A program made the translations under genes and the position numbers. Under the pieces are notes generated by a model. It was not told the DNA's origin. It searched no databases and was given only the letters and a program-made list of their open reading frames with translations. Of a DNA stretch of 5,680 bases, positions 1-5,680 are shown one piece after another. How positions within the stretch are numbered: position 1 is the stretch's first letter; every line of letters starts with the position of its first letter. Source of the stretch: Agrobacterium fabrum (GTDB lineage: Bacteria > Pseudomonadota > Alphaproteobacteria > Rhizobiales > Rhizobiaceae); the NCBI GenBank assembly GCA_003241215.1, contig QFOL01000274.1, forward strand, positions 1 to 5,680, given 5' to 3'.

Positions 1-46
1 GGTCGTCATGGAACCGCATCTGGTCGTCGAATTCTACTCGCGTTAA
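1..46 (+). CDS. rpsD: 30S ribosomal protein S4, C-terminal end only (partial)
   Basis: Only the last 14 codons and a TAA stop (44-46) are inside the window; the frame begins at base 2 and reads [14 protein letters not shown]. This resembles the conserved C-terminus of ribosomal protein S4, which in E. coli ends in EHLIVELYSK: the pattern H-L-[VI]-V-E-[FL]-Y-S-[RK] is shared. S4 is a primary 16S rRNA-binding protein of the small subunit. A strong intrinsic terminator follows 24 bases after the stop, as expected for the end of a highly expressed monocistronic gene. The call rests on a short match, so it is likely but not certain; the upstream sequence would settle it. Confidence 0.75.
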   Translation, partial: VVMEPHLVVEFYSR

Positions 47-70
47 TCGACGCGTTTCAGTATTCAGGAA

Positions 71-94
71 GCCGCCCTTCGGGGCGGCTTTTTT
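71..94 (+). terminator. Rho-independent terminator after rpsD
   Basis: A perfect 7-bp GC-rich stem, GCCGCCC (71-77) with GGGCGGC (82-88), is closed by the very stable UUCG tetraloop (78-81) and followed at once by six T (89-94), then GTTT. This is a textbook intrinsic terminator on the + strand. It ends only 20 bases before the glsA start codon, so it also sits in the 5' region of the next gene and could limit or tune read-through into it. Confidence 0.93.
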
Positions 95-100
95 GTTTGT

Positions 101-108
101 GGGGAAGG
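101..108 (+). promoter_or_regulatory. Ribosome binding site of glsA
   Basis: The purine run GGGGAAGG (101-108) lies 6 bases before ATG 115. It decides the start: an in-frame TTG at 97 lies upstream of this site, inside the tail of the rpsD terminator, and has no Shine-Dalgarno sequence of its own. Confidence 0.7.
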
Positions 109-114
109 CTTTGC

Positions 115-1044
115 ATGCAGGACATTCAGGCGATCGTCGATTCCATTTACGACAGCATGGCGCCGAGGCTCGGCGAGGGGAAGGTTGCGGATTACATTCC
201 CGAACTTGCCAAGGTCGATCCCAACCAGTTCGGCATCGCCATCACCACTGTCGATGGAACCACCTATACGGCCGGCAATGCGCTCACGCCATTTTCGATC
301 CAGAGCATCTCCAAGGTCTTCATGCTGACGCTGGCGCTCGGTAAGGCGGGGGAAACGGTGTGGAACCGGGTAGGGCGCGAACCTTCAGGCTCCTCCTTCA
401 ACTCCATCGTCCAGCTGGAGCATGAGCACGGAATCCCGCGCAATCCCTTCGTCAATGCCGGCGCCATCGTGGTGACCGATATCGTGCTTGCCGGCCACCA
501 GCCGCGCGAGGCTATCGGCGAGCTTTTGCGCTTCGTTCGTTATCTCGCGGACGATGACACGATCAGCATTGACGATACGGTGGCGAAATCCGAGCAGGCG
601 ACGGGTTTCCGCAATTTCGCGCTCGCCAATTTCATGCGCTCCTTCGGCAATCTGCACCATCCCGTCGAATATACGCTCGGCGTTTATTTCCATCAGTGCG
701 CGCTTTCCATGACCTGCGCCCAGCTTTCCCGCGCCGGGCTGTTCCTTGCCAATCGCGGCCGTAACCCGCTGACGGGGCATACGGTCGTGTCGGACCGTCG
801 GGCGCGGCGCATCAATGCGCTGATGCTGACCTGCGGCCATTATGACGGCTCGGGCGATTTCGCCTATCATGTCGGCCTGCCGGGCAAGAGCGGCGTCGGC
901 GGCGGCATCATGGCGGTGGCGCCCGGCAACGCGTCGATTGCGGTCTGGTCGCCGGGTCTCAACAAGGTCGGCAACTCGGCGCTCGGGTCACAGGCGCTGG
1001 AAATGCTGGCGACGAAAACCGGCTGGTCGGTATTCGGGGCTTGA
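115..1044 (+). CDS. glsA: Glutaminase (serine-dependent, GlsA family)
   Basis: Hydrolyses L-glutamine to L-glutamate and ammonia in the cytoplasm. The 309-residue length matches the bacterial glutaminase family (about 308-310). The fold is beta-lactamase-like, and its signatures are visible: the nucleophile motif S64-I-S-K67 in QSISKVF, Asn114 in PFVNAGAI, Tyr191 in GVYFHQC, Tyr243 in CGHYDGSG, and the [12 protein letters not shown] segment at 254-265. By position these correspond to catalytic or substrate residues described for E. coli YneH (Ser66, Lys69, Asn117, Tyr192, Tyr244); the mapping is mine. There is no signal peptide or membrane segment. ATG 115 was chosen for its Shine-Dalgarno site. 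In related bacteria glutaminases contribute to glutamate supply and acid resistance; no partner for the latter, such as a glutamate/GABA antiporter, is present here. No promoter is recognisable in the 68 bases after rpsD. Confidence 0.95.
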   Translation: MQDIQAIVDSIYDSMAPRLGEGKVADYIPELAKVDPNQFGIAITTVDGTTYTAGNALTPFSIQSISKVFMLTLALGKAGETVWNRVGREPSGSSFNSIVQLEHEHGIPRNPFVNAGAIVVTDIVLAGHQPREAIGELLRFVRYLADDDTISIDDTVAKSEQATGFRNFALANFMRSFGNLHHPVEYTLGVYFHQCALSMTCAQLSRAGLFLANRGRNPLTGHTVVSDRRARRINALMLTCGHYDGSGDFAYHVGLPGKSGVGGGIMAVAPGNASIAVWSPGLNKVGNSALGSQALEMLATKTGWSVFGA

Positions 1045-1105
1045 TATTGCCGGCGGATGGGGGCATTGCCTGCATGAGGAACGGCAGTCGTGCCGGAGCG
1101 AGCTG

Positions 1106-2047
1106 ATGATGAACATTCTCACCAAGATCGATGACTTCGTAGATCGGGCCGGGGCCGACCAGATCGGGGCGGATCAGGACGCGTCCGAAGAGAACGGCAG
1201 CTCGCATCCGCTGTTCGACAACGCGCCGCGGTCGGTTTCCTTTAACAAGCTGCGCAAGCGGCTGCTGCGCAATGTGCGCCAGGCCTTTGAAGATTTCGGC
1301 ATGCTGAACGGCCAGAAGCGCTGGCTTGTCGGCCTTTCCGGCGGCAAGGACAGTTACGGTCTTCTGGCGCTGCTGCTCGACCTCAAATGGCGCGGGCTTT
1401 TGCCGGTGGAGCTGGTGGCCTGCAATCTCGACCAGGGCCAGCCGAATTTTCCCAAACACGTCCTGCCGGAGTATCTGGCGAAAATCGGTGTGCCCCATCG
1501 CATCGAATATCGCGACACCTATTCGGTGGTGAAGGAAAAGGTGCCTTCCGGCGGCACCTACTGTTCGCTCTGTTCGCGGCTCCGGCGCGGCAATCTCTAC
1601 CGCATCGCGCGGGAGGAGGGCTGCGACGCATTGCTGCTTGGCCACCACCGCGAGGATATCCTCGAGACCTTCTTCATGAATTTCTTCCACGGCGGCCGGC
1701 TGGCCGGCATGCCGGCGAAGCTCCTGAACGATGAGGGCGACCTGCTGGTGATGCGCCCGCTTGCCTATTGCGCCGAGGAGGATATGGCGAAATTCGCGGC
1801 GGCGATGGAATTCCCGATCATTCCCTGCGACCTCTGCGGCTCGCAGGACGGGCTTCAGCGCAATGCCATGAAGGAGATGCTGGCCGACATAGAAAGGCGT
1901 ATGCCCGGCCGCAAGGACGTGATGCTGCGGGCGCTTGCCCATGTCAATCCGTCGCATCTGCTCGATCCGAAGCTTTTCGATTTCTCGGCGCTTTCTGTCA
2001 CCGGGGCGTCACCTGAAGAGCGTAGGGAGGCCCACTCTCCCTTATGA
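1106..2047 (+). CDS. ttcA: tRNA 2-thiocytidine(32) synthetase TtcA
   Basis: ATP-dependent, iron-sulfur enzyme that thiolates cytidine 32 in the anticodon loop of certain tRNAs (arginine and Ser-GCU isoacceptors in enterobacteria). The protein has 313 residues. Seen directly: PP-loop ATP pyrophosphatase motif SGGKDS (78-83), the [12 protein letters not shown] segment with C153-x2-C156, [10 protein letters not shown] at 179-188 (the family often has GHHRDD), and PCDLCGSQ at 240-247. C153 and C156 plus a cysteine of the last motif (C244 by offset) should ligate the [4Fe-4S] cluster. Compared with E. coli TtcA as I recall it, there is an acidic N-terminal extension of about 30 residues and a shorter tail. 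Start ATG 1106 has GGAG (1095-1098) 7 bases upstream; a second ATG follows at 1109. The stop is 16 bases before the next gene. Confidence 0.95.
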   Translation: MMNILTKIDDFVDRAGADQIGADQDASEENGSSHPLFDNAPRSVSFNKLRKRLLRNVRQAFEDFGMLNGQKRWLVGLSGGKDSYGLLALLLDLKWRGLLPVELVACNLDQGQPNFPKHVLPEYLAKIGVPHRIEYRDTYSVVKEKVPSGGTYCSLCSRLRRGNLYRIAREEGCDALLLGHHREDILETFFMNFFHGGRLAGMPAKLLNDEGDLLVMRPLAYCAEEDMAKFAAAMEFPIIPCDLCGSQDGLQRNAMKEMLADIERRMPGRKDVMLRALAHVNPSHLLDPKLFDFSALSVTGASPEERREAHSPL

Positions 2048-2063
2048 AGAAGCGCCCCGCCCG

Positions 2064-2891
2064 ATGACCCTTTCCGACAAAGATATCGACTTCCTCATTT
2101 CCACCGTTGCCGCTGCCGGTGCGAATGAAATTCTCCCCCGCTTCCGAAACCTGGACGCCGGCGCGATCTCGGAAAAGAGCTCGGCCGTCGATCTCGTCAC
2201 CGAGGCTGATATTCTTGCGGAGAAAGTAATAACGGCCGCTCTGCTGCAGCGGTTTCCGAATGCCCATATCGTCGGCGAAGAGACTTACGAGGCGGACCAA
2301 TCCGTCATTCCCGCACTTGCCGATGCGCCGCTTGCCTTTGTGATCGATCCCATCGACGGCACTTTCAATTATGCTTCCGGTTTTCCCGCTTTCGGCACGC
2401 TGCTTGCGGTCACCGTCAAGGGTGAGACGGTGGCGGGCTTCATCCATGATCCTGTCATGGGCGACACCATCGTTGCCTTGAAAGGCGAGGGCGCGTTTCT
2501 CAACCGCAGGAACGGTTCGCAGGCCAGGCTCAGGGTCGCCGATCCCGTACCGTTGTCGGAAATGGTCGGCATCTTTTCCTGGGGCCACAGCCATCAGGAT
2601 CGCCGGCCAGTGATTGCCGCCAATATGGCCAAGATCAAGATGGCGTTTTCGCTCAACTGCTCGGCGCATGAATATTGGCTCGCCTCGGCCGGCAAGCTGC
2701 ATTTCATCGGCCATGAAAAGCTGATGCCATGGGATCATCTCGCCGGCGTGCTCATTCATCAGGAAGCGGGCGGCTATACGGCCCGTTTTGACAATACGCC
2801 CTATCGGCCGGGACAAATGACGGGCGGCATCCTGTCTGCTCCCGACAAGGAAAGCTGGAAGATGCTGCGGCGGGAAATCGTCGCTTTATAG
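2064..2891 (+). CDS. Inositol monophosphatase family protein (paralogue 1)
   Basis: Predicted Mg2+-dependent sugar- or inositol-phosphate phosphatase of the IMPase/SuhB/CysQ superfamily, 275 residues, cytoplasmic. Motifs seen: DLVTEAD (43-49), metal ligand E72 in VGEET, DPIDGT (95-100) supplying both aspartates, and PWDHLAG (222-228) with D224. The segment before the last motif is unusual: the common GSAA...FWE stretch reads CSAHEYWLASAG...GHEKL, so the substrate glutamate found seven residues before the WD aspartate is a histidine (H217), with E218 one place off. Inositol-1-phosphate is therefore not an assured substrate. ATG 2064 lies 16 bases after the ttcA stop, with only a weak GAAGAAG (2046-2052) upstream, suggesting translation coupled to ttcA. 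It aligns end to end without gaps with the next gene. The true substrate is unknown; 3'-phosphoadenosine phosphate or a sugar phosphate are alternatives. Confidence 0.88.
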   Translation: MTLSDKDIDFLISTVAAAGANEILPRFRNLDAGAISEKSSAVDLVTEADILAEKVITAALLQRFPNAHIVGEETYEADQSVIPALADAPLAFVIDPIDGTFNYASGFPAFGTLLAVTVKGETVAGFIHDPVMGDTIVALKGEGAFLNRRNGSQARLRVADPVPLSEMVGIFSWGHSHQDRRPVIAANMAKIKMAFSLNCSAHEYWLASAGKLHFIGHEKLMPWDHLAGVLIHQEAGGYTARFDNTPYRPGQMTGGILSAPDKESWKMLRREIVAL

Positions 2892-2905
2892 TCGTTACGC
2901 TCAGA

Positions 2906-2913
2906 AAGAAGGA
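2906..2913 (+). promoter_or_regulatory. Ribosome binding site of the second IMPase gene
   Basis: AAGAAGGA (2906-2913) is a strong Shine-Dalgarno match 7 bases before ATG 2921, within the 29-base gap between the two phosphatase genes. The second gene thus has a much better initiation signal than the first, which is compatible with unequal translation from one transcript. Confidence 0.7.
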
Positions 2914-2920
2914 TACGCCC

Positions 2921-3745
2921 ATGGCCCTCGAACTCGACATCGCCTCTCTTGCCAATACGCTTCAGGAGGCGGCGGCGGTGGAAATCCTGCCGCGGTTCCG
3001 CAATCTGGGTGAGGGCGATGTGCGGATGAAGACCGAGGCGATCGACCTCGTGACGGAGGCCGACGAGGCCGCCGAGCGGCTGATCCGCGCCCGTGTGCAG
3101 GAGATCATGCCCGATGCGCTGTTCATTGGCGAAGAGGCGGTGGCGGCGGATGCCTCGCTGCTCGGCAAGCTTGCCGATGCCGATCTTGCCGTTGTCGTCG
3201 ATCCCATCGACGGCACCTACAACTTCGCCTCCGGCCTGCCGCTCTTCGGCGTGATGATGAGCGTTATCTCCAAGGGCGAGACCGTTGCCGGCCTGATCTT
3301 CGATCCGATGGGCAATGACTGGGCGATTGCCGAAAAGGGATCCGGCGCATGGCTTTGCAGCGCCGACGGTTCGCAGACGCAGATGTCGGTCGTGCCGGCG
3401 CCGGAATTGTCGCAGATGGTCGGCATCGCCAATACCGGCTATTTCGACGTGGAGACACGGCGCAAGATCCTGACGAACCTCGCAGATGTGCGGCTTTTCA
3501 CCAGCTATCGCTGCGCGGCGCACGAATATCGCCTGTTCTGCGGCGGCCACATGCATTTCCTGATGTATAACAAGCTGATGCCCTGGGACCATCTGGCCGG
3601 CACGCTGCTGTCGCAGGAGGCGGGCGCCTATGCGGCGCGTCTCGACGGCTCGCCCTATCTGCCGCACCATGTGGATGGCGGGCTGCTGCTCGCGCCGGAT
3701 CAGCAGACCTGGGAACTGCTGCGGGAGAAGATTTTTACGGTGTGA
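2921..3745 (+). CDS. Inositol monophosphatase family protein (paralogue 2)
   Basis: Second predicted Mg2+-dependent phosphatase of the IMPase superfamily, 274 residues. Seen: DLVTEAD (42-48), E71 in IGEEA, DPIDGT (94-99), and PWDHLAG (221-227) with D223, so the metal-binding set is complete. The paralogue-specific C-A-A-H-E-Y element (198-203) replaces the usual GSAA, and the pre-WD segment reads FLMYNKLMPWD: no glutamate is present where inositol phosphatases bind the inositol ring (Y216 or N217). It aligns to the upstream gene with a constant offset of one residue from residue 20 to the end; a hand count gives about 126 identities over 255 positions. A tandem duplication followed by substantial divergence is the simplest reading, and both copies look intact. 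The pair may act on related substrates or form a heterodimer, since IMPases are commonly dimeric; both ideas are inference. Last gene of the + strand run. Confidence 0.9.
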   Translation: MALELDIASLANTLQEAAAVEILPRFRNLGEGDVRMKTEAIDLVTEADEAAERLIRARVQEIMPDALFIGEEAVAADASLLGKLADADLAVVVDPIDGTYNFASGLPLFGVMMSVISKGETVAGLIFDPMGNDWAIAEKGSGAWLCSADGSQTQMSVVPAPELSQMVGIANTGYFDVETRRKILTNLADVRLFTSYRCAAHEYRLFCGGHMHFLMYNKLMPWDHLAGTLLSQEAGAYAARLDGSPYLPHHVDGGLLLAPDQQTWELLREKIFTV

Positions 3746-3792
3746 GTTGCGCGACCACGTTGCTGTTCGATGGAGTTTACCGGTCTCACATC

Positions 3793-3868
3793 CGTCATCC
3801 TCGGGCTTGACCCGAGGATCCACAGGTGGTTGAGGCGATGGATCCTCGGGTCAAGCCCGAGGATGACG
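3793..3868. repeat. Nested palindromic intergenic repeat (REP-like)
   Basis: Two perfectly complementary 30-base arms, 3793-3822 and 3839-3868, flank a 16-base spacer. Each arm is itself a dyad: ATCCTCGGG (3797-3805) pairs with CCCGAGGAT (3811-3819) around CTTGA, and the same pair recurs at 3842-3850 and 3856-3864 around TCAAG. The element can therefore form one 30-bp hairpin or two separate 9-bp hairpins. The unit GTCATCCTCGGGCTTGAC matches, from memory, a dispersed intergenic repeat common in Rhizobiales and other alphaproteobacteria. It lies between convergent genes, the usual place for such elements. No transposase is nearby. Whether it acts in mRNA 3' protection, termination or nucleoid binding cannot be read from the sequence. 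Confidence 0.9.
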
Positions 3869-3924
3869 CCGAGAGCGGAGAACGGATGGCGTTGAAAGCG
3901 AAGCGCAATTGGCAGACAAATTAA

Positions 3925-3955
3925 AAAGGGCGCGGAACAGAATTCCGCGCCCTTT
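3925..3955. terminator. Bidirectional Rho-independent terminator
   Basis: A perfect 13-bp stem, AAAGGGCGCGGAA (3925-3937) with TTCCGCGCCCTTT (3943-3955), encloses a 5-base loop. Read on the + strand, the stem is followed by CTATTT after its own three T; read on the - strand it ends in five T followed by AATTT. It should terminate the transporter transcript, whose stop codon is 19 bases away, most efficiently, and also catch transcripts from the phosphatase genes. Confidence 0.9.
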
Positions 3956-3973
3956 CTATTTGCCTGCCTCCGC

Positions 3974-5224
3974 TTACCGTGTCGGCTTGTTGTGCGCCTG
4001 AAACAGCACGCCCTTTTCACCGATCAGCACGAAGACAAGGCCGATTATGGAGACGACGAAGAAGCCGGCCACCATGGGCAGCGCCGTGCCGTCGAAAGCC
4101 TGGCCTATGGCCGCGCCGATCAGCGAGCCGCCGACGGTTCCCATGAAGCCCATGACGGAGGAGGCGGTGCCGGCGACGTGGCCGAGCGGTTCCATCGCCA
4201 GCGAGTTGAAGTTCGAGCCGATCCAGCCGAACTGGAACATGGCCAGCGCGAAGAATACGATGAAGACGGCGAAGGGCATCGGTTCCGGCCCCAGCACCTG
4301 CACCAGCAGCCAGACGAAGGTGATGGCGATGAAGCCGAGCAGCGACCCGTGCGACAGCTTGCGCATGCCGAACCTGCCGACCAGCCTTGCATTGATGAAG
4401 GACGAGAAGGCCATGAACAGCGCCACGCCCGCGAAGGCCGCCGCAAACCACGCACCGAGCCCGTAAATGCCCTTATAGACCTGTTCGACCGAGTTTATGA
4501 AGCCGAACAGCGCCCCGAAGATGAAGGTGCTGGAAAGCGTATAGCAGAGCGCGATACGGTTGGTGAGCACGATCTTGAAACCGCCGAGGATGGAGCTTGC
4601 GGTCAGGGGGCGGATATCGTCCGGATGCAGGGTTTCCGGCAGGCGGAAATACATCCAGGCCGTCACCACAGCGGCAATAACCGCCATGAAAGCGAAAATC
4701 AGGTGCCAGTCACCGAAAAACAGCACGATCTGGCCGGTGCCGGGCGCAATGACCGGCACGACCATGAAGACCATCATGATCAGCGACATGACTTCCGCCA
4801 TCTGCCGTCCGCCATAGATGTCACGCACGATGGAGACCGTGATGACACGCGTCGCCGCCGAACCGATGCCCTGAATGAAGCGCAGCGCCAGCAGACCGGA
4901 AAAGGATGGTACGAAGACCACGGCGATGGCTGAAACGATGTAGATGGCAAGCCCGACGAACATCGGCTTGCGGCGTCCGAAACGGTCCGAAATCGGTCCG
5001 TACAGAAGCTGGGCGATGCCGAAGCCGAGAAGATAGGAGGAAATCACATATTGGCGGTGGTTTTCGTTCTCGACGCCCAACGATGCGCCGATTTCCTGAA
5101 GACCGGGCAGCATGATGTCGATGGCGAGCGCGTTCAGCGCCATCAGCATTGCGGCCAGCGCGATGAATTCCGTGCGCCCCATCGAGCCTGCGCGCGAAGC
5201 GGTGGATTGTGAAAGATTTGTCAC
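3974..5224 (-). CDS. MFS multidrug efflux transporter, Bcr/CflA type
   Basis: Inner-membrane proton-driven exporter of the drug:H+ antiporter (12-helix) branch of the major facilitator superfamily; 416 residues from this start, near the family's usual 390-410. Helix 1 (about 19-41) carries D36 in ALAIDIMLPGL, typical of Bcr/CflA. Motif A is GPISDRFGRRK (76-86) between helices 2 and 3; motif B is seen as RFIQGIGSAA (115-124) with R134-D135; a motif C-like VPVIAPGTG (156-164) lies in helix 5. Twelve hydrophobic segments can be traced to about residue 402. The start is uncertain: GTG 5224 has GGGG seven bases upstream and gives a normal N-terminus, whereas ATG 5266 or 5260 would add 14 or 12 residues and place the dyad 5250-5278 over or inside the start. 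Substrate unknown; drugs such as bicyclomycin or chloramphenicol are family precedents only. Confidence 0.9.
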   Translation of the reverse strand: MTNLSQSTASRAGSMGRTEFIALAAMLMALNALAIDIMLPGLQEIGASLGVENENHRQYVISSYLLGFGIAQLLYGPISDRFGRRKPMFVGLAIYIVSAIAVVFVPSFSGLLALRFIQGIGSAATRVITVSIVRDIYGGRQMAEVMSLIMMVFMVVPVIAPGTGQIVLFFGDWHLIFAFMAVIAAVVTAWMYFRLPETLHPDDIRPLTASSILGGFKIVLTNRIALCYTLSSTFIFGALFGFINSVEQVYKGIYGLGAWFAAAFAGVALFMAFSSFINARLVGRFGMRKLSHGSLLGFIAITFVWLLVQVLGPEPMPFAVFIVFFALAMFQFGWIGSNFNSLAMEPLGHVAGTASSVMGFMGTVGGSLIGAAIGQAFDGTALPMVAGFFVVSIIGLVFVLIGEKGVLFQAHNKPTR

Positions 5225-5249
5225 AGGATTGCCCCAAAAAGAACGGCAA

Positions 5250-5278
5250 AGGCGTTGCATGTGCATGAAGCAACGCCT
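5250..5278. promoter_or_regulatory. Dyad in front of the transporter gene (operator or hairpin)
   Basis: AGGCGTTGC (5250-5258) and GCAACGCCT (5270-5278) are perfect 9-bp inverted arms around an 11-base spacer; a direct repeat GCATG-T-GCATG (5257-5267) runs through the left arm and spacer. On the transporter strand the second arm is followed by TTGCCGTTCTTTTT, so the RNA could form a poor terminator or attenuator after grxD. As DNA it resembles the operator of a dimeric repressor, as often found before efflux genes. The sequence does not decide between these. Confidence 0.5.
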
Positions 5279-5304
5279 GGCATAAATTTCTGACAATCAG
5301 GGTG

Positions 5305-5321
5305 GGCCGGATGAACCGGCC
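5305..5321. other. Short GC-rich hairpin just after grxD
   Basis: GGCCGG (5305-5310) and CCGGCC (5316-5321) form a perfect 6-bp stem with a 5-base loop, starting 4 bases beyond the grxD stop. No T run follows on either strand, so it is not a standard intrinsic terminator; it could protect the 3' end of the grxD transcript or pause polymerase. Confidence 0.4.
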
Positions 5322-5325
5322 GAAA

Positions 5326-5661
5326 TCAGGCCGCGCCGCGGACGCTGATACCCTGTTCTTGGAAGTGGCTCTGCAATTCGCCGGACTGGAACATCTCTCT
5401 CACGATGTCGCAGCCGCCAACGAACTCACCCTTGACGTAGAGCTGCGGGATCGTCGGCCAGTTGGAATAGTCCTTGATGCCCTGACGGATGTCGGCATCG
5501 GCAAGCACATTGATGCCCTTGTAGTCGACTCCGAGATAATCGAGGATCTGTACCACCTGGCCGGAAAAACCGCATTGCGGGAATTGCGGGGTGCCCTTCA
5601 TGAAAAGAACGATGTCGTTGCTCTTCACTTCGCTGTCGATCATGTCGTGAATGCCGCTCAT
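5326..5661 (-). CDS. grxD: Monothiol glutaredoxin, CGFS type (Grx4/GrxD)
   Basis: Single-domain monothiol glutaredoxin of 111 residues, the usual size for bacterial Grx4. The CGFS active site is C30-G31-F32-S33 within [15 protein letters not shown]22 and the cis-proline motif WPTIPQLY (68-75, P72) and the glutathione-binding GGCD (82-85) are all present. CGFS glutaredoxins bind a glutathione-ligated [2Fe-2S] cluster across a dimer, or with BolA proteins, and deliver clusters to apo-proteins or report iron status, rather than acting mainly as dithiol reductants. ATG 5661 has GAAAGGA (5676-5670) 8 bases upstream. In many alphaproteobacteria a bolA gene lies directly upstream; here the window ends 19 bases before the start, so this cannot be tested. 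The transporter follows 101 bases downstream on the same strand. Confidence 0.96.
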   Translation of the reverse strand: MSGIHDMIDSEVKSNDIVLFMKGTPQFPQCGFSGQVVQILDYLGVDYKGINVLADADIRQGIKDYSNWPTIPQLYVKGEFVGGCDIVREMFQSGELQSHFQEQGISVRGAA

Positions 5662-5680
5662 AGGCCTATTCCTTTCACAT

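Larger units (their letters stand above)
3746..3973. other. Convergent intergenic region, no credible gene
   Basis: These 228 bases separate the stop codons of the second phosphatase (+) and the MFS transporter (-). They contain the long inverted repeat 3793-3868 and the terminator hairpin 3925-3955. The open frames that run through here translate the palindrome into peptides such as ILGLDPRIH and SSPRMT, a pattern I recognise from spurious annotated ORFs over this repeat type. I see nothing recognisable in 3746-3792 or 3869-3924. Confidence 0.8.

Noticed and set aside
97..114. Upstream in-frame TTG start for glsA, adding six residues
   Set aside because: It lies in the tail of the rpsD terminator, has no ribosome binding site, and ATG 115 with a good site gives the usual family length.
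842..1105. 5' extension of the ttcA frame back into glsA
   Set aside because: The extension is an arginine-rich out-of-frame reading of glsA; the TtcA homology and a GGAG site support ATG 1106.
959..1957. 332-codon open frame on the - strand opposite ttcA
   Set aside because: Antisense shadow without recognisable motifs; ttcA on the + strand is unambiguous.
2899..2920. Possible promoter or riboswitch between the two phosphatase genes
   Set aside because: The gap is only 29 bases and is filled by a ribosome binding site; there is no room for a structured RNA and no promoter boxes are visible.
2801..3823. 340-codon open frame on the - strand opposite the second phosphatase
   Set aside because: Its content is a histidine/arginine-rich mirror of the real gene and its N-terminus runs through the palindromic repeat; high GC explains the lack of stops.
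3793..3868. Inverted repeat as ends of a miniature transposon or insertion sequence
   Set aside because: The spacer is only 16 bases, no target-site duplication is evident at the borders and no transposase is present, so a REP-like palindrome fits better.
3700..4020. 106-codon open frame on the - strand across the intergenic region
   Set aside because: It is made of the inverted repeat (ILGLDPRIH, SSPRMT) plus terminator and antisense of gene ends; a familiar type of spurious ORF.
3992..4933. 313-codon open frame on the + strand opposite the transporter gene
   Set aside because: It is a highly charged, low-complexity antisense translation of a membrane-protein gene, with no domain; the - strand frame has all MFS motifs.

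Overview
The window looks like core chromosome of a high-GC alphaproteobacterium, most likely the Rhizobium/Agrobacterium group. Grounds: the protein sequences are rhizobial in character, the bolded-by-motif families are typical of that group, and the intergenic palindrome at 3793-3868 belongs to a type I remember from many Rhizobiales genomes. The species call is inference; no database was searched.

Left part, + strand: the last codons of a gene whose C-terminus resembles ribosomal protein S4 (rpsD) end at 46, followed by a strong intrinsic terminator (71-94). Only 20 bases later begins a co-directional run of four genes: glutaminase glsA (115-1044), the tRNA 2-thiocytidine synthetase ttcA (1106-2047), and two tandem inositol-monophosphatase-family genes (2064-2891 and 2921-3745). 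Gaps of 61, 16 and 29 bases suggest that at least the last three are co-transcribed. The two phosphatases align without gaps and are clearly a tandem duplication.

Centre, 3746-3973: a convergent intergenic region with no credible gene. It holds a perfect 30-base inverted repeat, each arm of which is itself a smaller palindrome, and a 13-bp hairpin that can terminate transcription from both sides.

Right part, - strand: a Bcr/CflA-type MFS drug-resistance transporter (3974 to about 5224) lies downstream of a monothiol CGFS glutaredoxin, grxD (5326-5661). The 101-base gap between them holds two dyads.

The genes are mostly housekeeping: glutamine hydrolysis, tRNA anticodon-loop thiolation (an Fe-S enzyme), Fe-S/redox glutaredoxin and drug efflux. 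I see no phage, transposon, CRISPR, toxin-antitoxin or defence system, and no convincing undescribed multi-gene system. The points that deserve a second look are the unusual substrate pocket of the paired phosphatases, the tight rpsD terminator/glsA start arrangement, the nested palindrome and the dyad in front of the transporter.
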